Below, one piece after another: positions 60,718 through 64,000 of a DNA stretch of 64,000 bases. The stretch is from the NCBI RefSeq assembly GCF_905475395.1, contig NC_058342.1, positions 37,582,640-37,646,639 on the forward strand. Reading direction: 5' to 3'. Positions within the stretch are counted from its first letter, which is position 1. Each line of letters starts with the position of its first letter. The DNA is from Chrysoperla carnea. Lineage: Eukaryota; Arthropoda; Insecta; Neuroptera; Chrysopidae. The notes under the pieces are model-generated. The model made no database searches. It had not been told where the DNA came from and saw only the letters and a program-made list of their open reading frames with translations. The position numbers and the translations under genes are program-made.

Positions 60718-61108
60718 ATTTAACAACAACAAAAATTAAATCAACAATCAACAGACAACAAACATGCATATAAACATGTTTAGTACAATAACGTGTTTAA
60801 TAGAACAACAATTAACTTACTGTTTATTAGCAACAACAATAAAGTGCAATATTCAAATAAACAATAACACCTAACTAAACTACATCACATTATTCAATAA
60901 ATGTAACTAAAGCTGTCACTGTAACTGTACTGTAATCTGTAACTTAATAATAATAAATAGTCACGTAACACTTAATTAGCTAACTCGCTAAGCTACCTTC
61001 ATCAAGTGCAATGCAGTACAGTGCAGTGTAATAATAATAGAGCTTTACAGTAACAGTGACTGACTGTAACTGTAAGTGTAACTGTAATTATAACTGCTCA
61101 AAGGTAAA
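60718..61108 (+). promoter_or_regulatory. Putative 5' UTR of the mGluR gene with three upstream ORFs
   Basis: A polypyrimidine tract and AG (TTTGTTTGTTTCAG, ending 60717) look like a splice acceptor, so the UTR probably begins here. Between it and the mGluR start lie three ATGs that open short frames: 60764-60874 (36 codons), 60901-60906 (ATG-TAA) and 61011-61031 (six codons). All close before the main start. They could limit translation. The acceptor is inferred without transcript evidence. Confidence 0.45.
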
Positions 61109-62271
61109 ATGTTACAAGTTAAATTACTGCGATCCTTAATATTCGTTATAATTATATTCCATGCCAGGCAGAGCTGGCAAGAACAAGGATCAATCAATCT
61201 TCCAGGAGATATAATACTGGGTGGTCTGTTTCCGGTACATGAAAAAGGTGATAAATCGCCATGCGGTCGAAAAATCTATAACCGTGGTGTACAACGATTA
61301 GAAGCGATGATGTTTGCAGTTGATAAAATCAATAAAGACAAAAACATTTTACCGAACATCACACTTGGCGTAAACATTTTGGACACCTGTTCACGAGATA
61401 CTTACGCACTCAATCAGAGTTTAGAATTCGTACGTGCCAGTTTAAATAACTTAGATACAACTGCATACGAATGTTTGGACAATTCGTTACCGAAACCAAA
61501 AAAAAATAACACTGGACCTGTTGTTGGTGTTATTGGTGGCTCCTACAGTTCGGTATCTTTACAAGTCGCTAACTTATTGCGATTGTTTCACATTCCGCAA
61601 ATTTCACCAGCATCGACCGCTAAAGCACTTAGTGATAAAACAAGGTTCGATTACTTTGCACGAACTGTTCCGCCTGACACTTATCAATCCATTGCTCTAG
61701 TTGACATCGTAAAAAGTGTTAATTGGTCCTACATTTCGACGATATATTCGGAAGGTTCTTACGGTGAAAACGGAATTGAAGTTTTCCATAAAGAAGCGCA
61801 AGAACGTAACGTGTGCATTGCTACCGCAGAGAAGGTGCCAAGCACGGCTGACGATCACGACTTTGATTTAATCATTGCTAAGCTGAAAAAGAAAGGTAAC
61901 GCTAAAGGTGTTGTACTGTTTACACGCGCAGAAGATGCACGCCGCCTGTTACAGGCGGCAAAACGATCAAACATGACAAATCATACACTGTACTGGATTG
62001 CAAGCGATGGATGGGGCAAACAACAAAAACTAGTCGAAGGTGTCGAATCAGTGGCTGAAGGGGCCATCACCGTGGAATTACAATCTACTCATGTGCCAGG
62101 CTTTGATGAGTACATGAAGTCTTTAACACCAGAAAATAATGCACGCAATCCATGGTTCGAAGAATACTGGGAGGAGATATTTGAATGCACTTTGGAAAAA
62201 AATGTACCATTAACTACGAATCAGAGTCTCAAGATGTGTGGTCCACATTTAAGATTAAATGAGCGTGTTGG
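61109..62271 (+). CDS. mGluR: Metabotropic glutamate receptor, first coding exon (N-terminal ligand-binding domain), partial
   Basis: The exon is 1163 nt, ends in phase 2 at the donor GGGTAAGT, and encodes 387 full codons plus two bases. A signal peptide (LLRSLIFVIIIFHA, about residues 6-19) precedes the Venus-flytrap domain from about residue 33 (GDIILGGLFPVHEKG). This class C G-protein-coupled receptor senses glutamate at synapses. By alignment of motifs with vertebrate mGluRs the binding residues are all present: R59 and R63 (YNRGVQRLEAM), S147 (GGSYSSVS), T170 (SPASTAK), D190 (VPPDTYQ), Y218 (EGSYGENG) and D300 (ASDGWG). Two arginines at 59 and 63, with GGSYSSVSLQVANLL, favour the group II type, equivalent to Drosophila mGluRA rather than the divergent mXR type, which lacks glutamate contacts. 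Six potential N-glycosylation sites are visible (N83, N102, N133, N205, N288, N371). The cysteine-rich and seven-transmembrane parts must lie beyond 64000; no further exon was found up to there. Confidence 0.95.
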
Positions 62272-64000
62272 GTAAGTTGATTTTCATTTCACTATTGTTT
62301 ACCACCTAATTTTAAAAAAAACTAATTTAAATTCCCAACTACCTCTCAAAAAACGGGGTTAGAAATAAAAATAAAATTTGAATTAAAGACAAACTTCATT
62401 TCATTCAAAATTATTTGATAAAGTAACAACAAGTGTTTAGTGTGTTGCATCTTTATGGCAGCCAACCAAATTTTTTTTATATAGAAACCACTTAAATCAC
62501 TTAAAAGTTTATTCAATAATTATAAACTAAAAATAAAAGAAATTTTAAATATTTACGAATTTATCCTTCTGTTATTTATAGAAATAACGATTTGAAATTT
62601 TGCATAATGCATGTCATACAGGGGGATGGATAATATGAGTTGAAGGAACAGGAATAATAGATAGTTGGGTTTAGATTGAATTGATAAATTTTAAAGAATT
62701 GAATATATATTTAAGAACAGTATGTACGAATAACATTTTAAAACAAACTTTGATTTTATTTAATGTTAAACTGAACAACAAACACACGCACATATAAAGT
62801 ATCTGCTGTCTACTATCTAGATTCTAGATATACATCATAGATCACACACAGCTAGTAAGTGAACCCAACGAATATAAGATAGAGGAGAAGTCTCCCATTA
62901 CCCATTACATGTTATAAAAGAATATACTAGTTTCAATAGTGTTTCACCGAGACTACGAGGCAGCCTCACCTCGCCTCGATGCCTCCGTAACTGAGGCAAA
63001 AGGTGAGAATCAAAATTTTAAGCCTCGTTACTAACCGGGAGAGGCGAGATACACTATTCCAAAAACCAAGGTGTGGGGATGCGAATGTTCTTTTTATTTC
63101 GAATGGTTTTTTGGGAATGCGAATATTAAAAAATACGTGAATATTCGTCCCATCACTAATACTTTTTATACAACAAACTACATACCTACATATACCTACC
63201 TATCTATATATCTATCCAAAAAAAACATTAGCTGCTTGCTGCTGGCTGCTGGCTGCCTTGTAGCTGCTACAGTGCTACGTGATTGAACTGAACTGAACTG
63301 AAGCAAGATTGAAATGACACAACAGTTATTATATAACATTGTTTGTAGGAAGCAGGTACTGTAGTCGATAATAAATACCTTAACCTTACGTATACCTTGC
63401 AATATACAATGCGTTACCTCATACCCTACAATAACAATTTATATTTACATGGATCACAGCAACAAAACGAAATGGAATGAAAAAACTATTAAGGTATTTC
63501 GATACCGAAAGAATGAAAATGATTCAAAAAAATTTGTAAAATTTATTTATCAATTAATCATCCTTTTATACGACTTTTGTGAAAAATTCATATCGATTGG
63601 TATGATGAGTACGGATTATGAAAAATTGATTATCAAAGCCAGTTTTTTTTCCAAAAAAGGGCACCTTTCTCATAAACCGTATATGAATTTTTCACAAAAG
63701 ACCTATACAAGCATGATTAATTGATAAAATTTTAGATGTAATCATTTTCATTCCAACTATTTAAGGTATTTCGATACTGTAAATTAAAAATGATACCAAA
63801 AAATTGAAATTTTATTTATCCATTAATCATCTTTTTATACGTCTTTTGTTAGAAATGTTAGGAGAACACGTTTCAAAAATAGTTTCAATTGTTAAAAAGT
63901 TAACATTCGCATTCGCATTTGCGAATATTGGAAACAAACGAACGCATTCGTTCCATCACTATCATCTAGAACTACGTTGACACTGACACTTAAGTGTAGA
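62272..64000. other. First visible intron of the mGluR gene, partial
   Basis: No exon was recognised. The intron contains hAT-type termini at about 63146-63158 and 63949-63961 with GCGAATATT tracts, a GCCTC-rich patch at 62945-63055, and three copies of one repeat at 63490-63865. It runs off the window. Confidence 0.5.
63490..63865. repeat. Three copies of a 100-bp repeat, direct-inverted-direct
   Basis: Copy 1 (63490-63600) reads TTAAGGTATTTCGATACCGA then ATCATCCTTTTATACGACTT. Copy 2 (63675-63773) is the reverse complement: CATATGAATTT-like AACCGTATATGAATTTTTCA then TCACAAAAGACC and TTGATAAAATTTTAGATG. Copy 3 (63762-63865) is direct again: TTAAGGTATTTCGATACTGT and TAATCATCTTTTTATACGTC. The 91-codon frame at 63449-63724 crosses these copies and is not a gene. 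Confidence 0.6.

Noticed and set aside
63449-63724. 91-codon plus-strand frame in the mGluR intron
   Set aside because: It runs across the direct and inverted copies of a repeat; no known domain.
1-64000. CRISPR arrays, bacterial operons, riboswitches
   Set aside because: The sequence is spliceosomal eukaryotic DNA; regularly spaced repeats here are microsatellites without unique spacers.

Overview
The window is AT-rich eukaryotic nuclear DNA, and its gene content and architecture point to an insect. It holds parts of four protein-coding genes split by spliceosomal introns, separated by long stretches of microsatellites, short inverted-repeat transposons, Helitron-like elements and decayed retrotransposons. 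Degenerate TTAGG-type repeats, which resemble the arthropod telomere motif, and very frequent (TAGG)n tracts fit an insect. The order cannot be fixed from sequence alone.

Layout. (1) 996-7618, minus strand: a complete dihydropyrimidinase/CRMP gene whose fourth coding exon exists in two mutually exclusive versions. (2) About 7.6-16.4 kb: no gene seen; it contains a roughly 730-bp G-rich array at 10.55-11.28 kb and several small transposons. (3) 16407-17732, plus strand: a complete four-exon glucuronosyltransferase of the GlcAT-I (B3GAT) family. (4) 17.7-29.9 kb: repeats, including decayed transposon coding sequence near 21.2-21.6 kb. (5) 29916-38266, minus strand: a four-exon gene for a small, secreted, cysteine-rich protein with a probable GPI anchor. 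Its last intron is 6 kb and full of transposons. (6) 38.3-60.7 kb: no gene recognised; it holds foldback elements, an RTE-like LINE fragment, Helitron-like elements, a dispersed family present in about nine pieces, and SINE-like tRNA heads. (7) 61109-62271, plus strand: the first coding exon (signal peptide and most of the glutamate-binding domain) of a metabotropic glutamate receptor that continues past the window.

The four genes do not form a pathway: pyrimidine catabolism/neuronal CRMP, proteoglycan linker synthesis, an orphan surface protein, and neuronal signalling. The strongest observation is the CRMP/dihydropyrimidinase exon pair. Both versions fit the same splice phases, and either including both or skipping both creates a stop codon within two codons of the junction. 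Most of the remaining structure is due to mobile elements, often long imperfect palindromes. I found no CRISPR array, operon, rRNA gene or intact tRNA gene.
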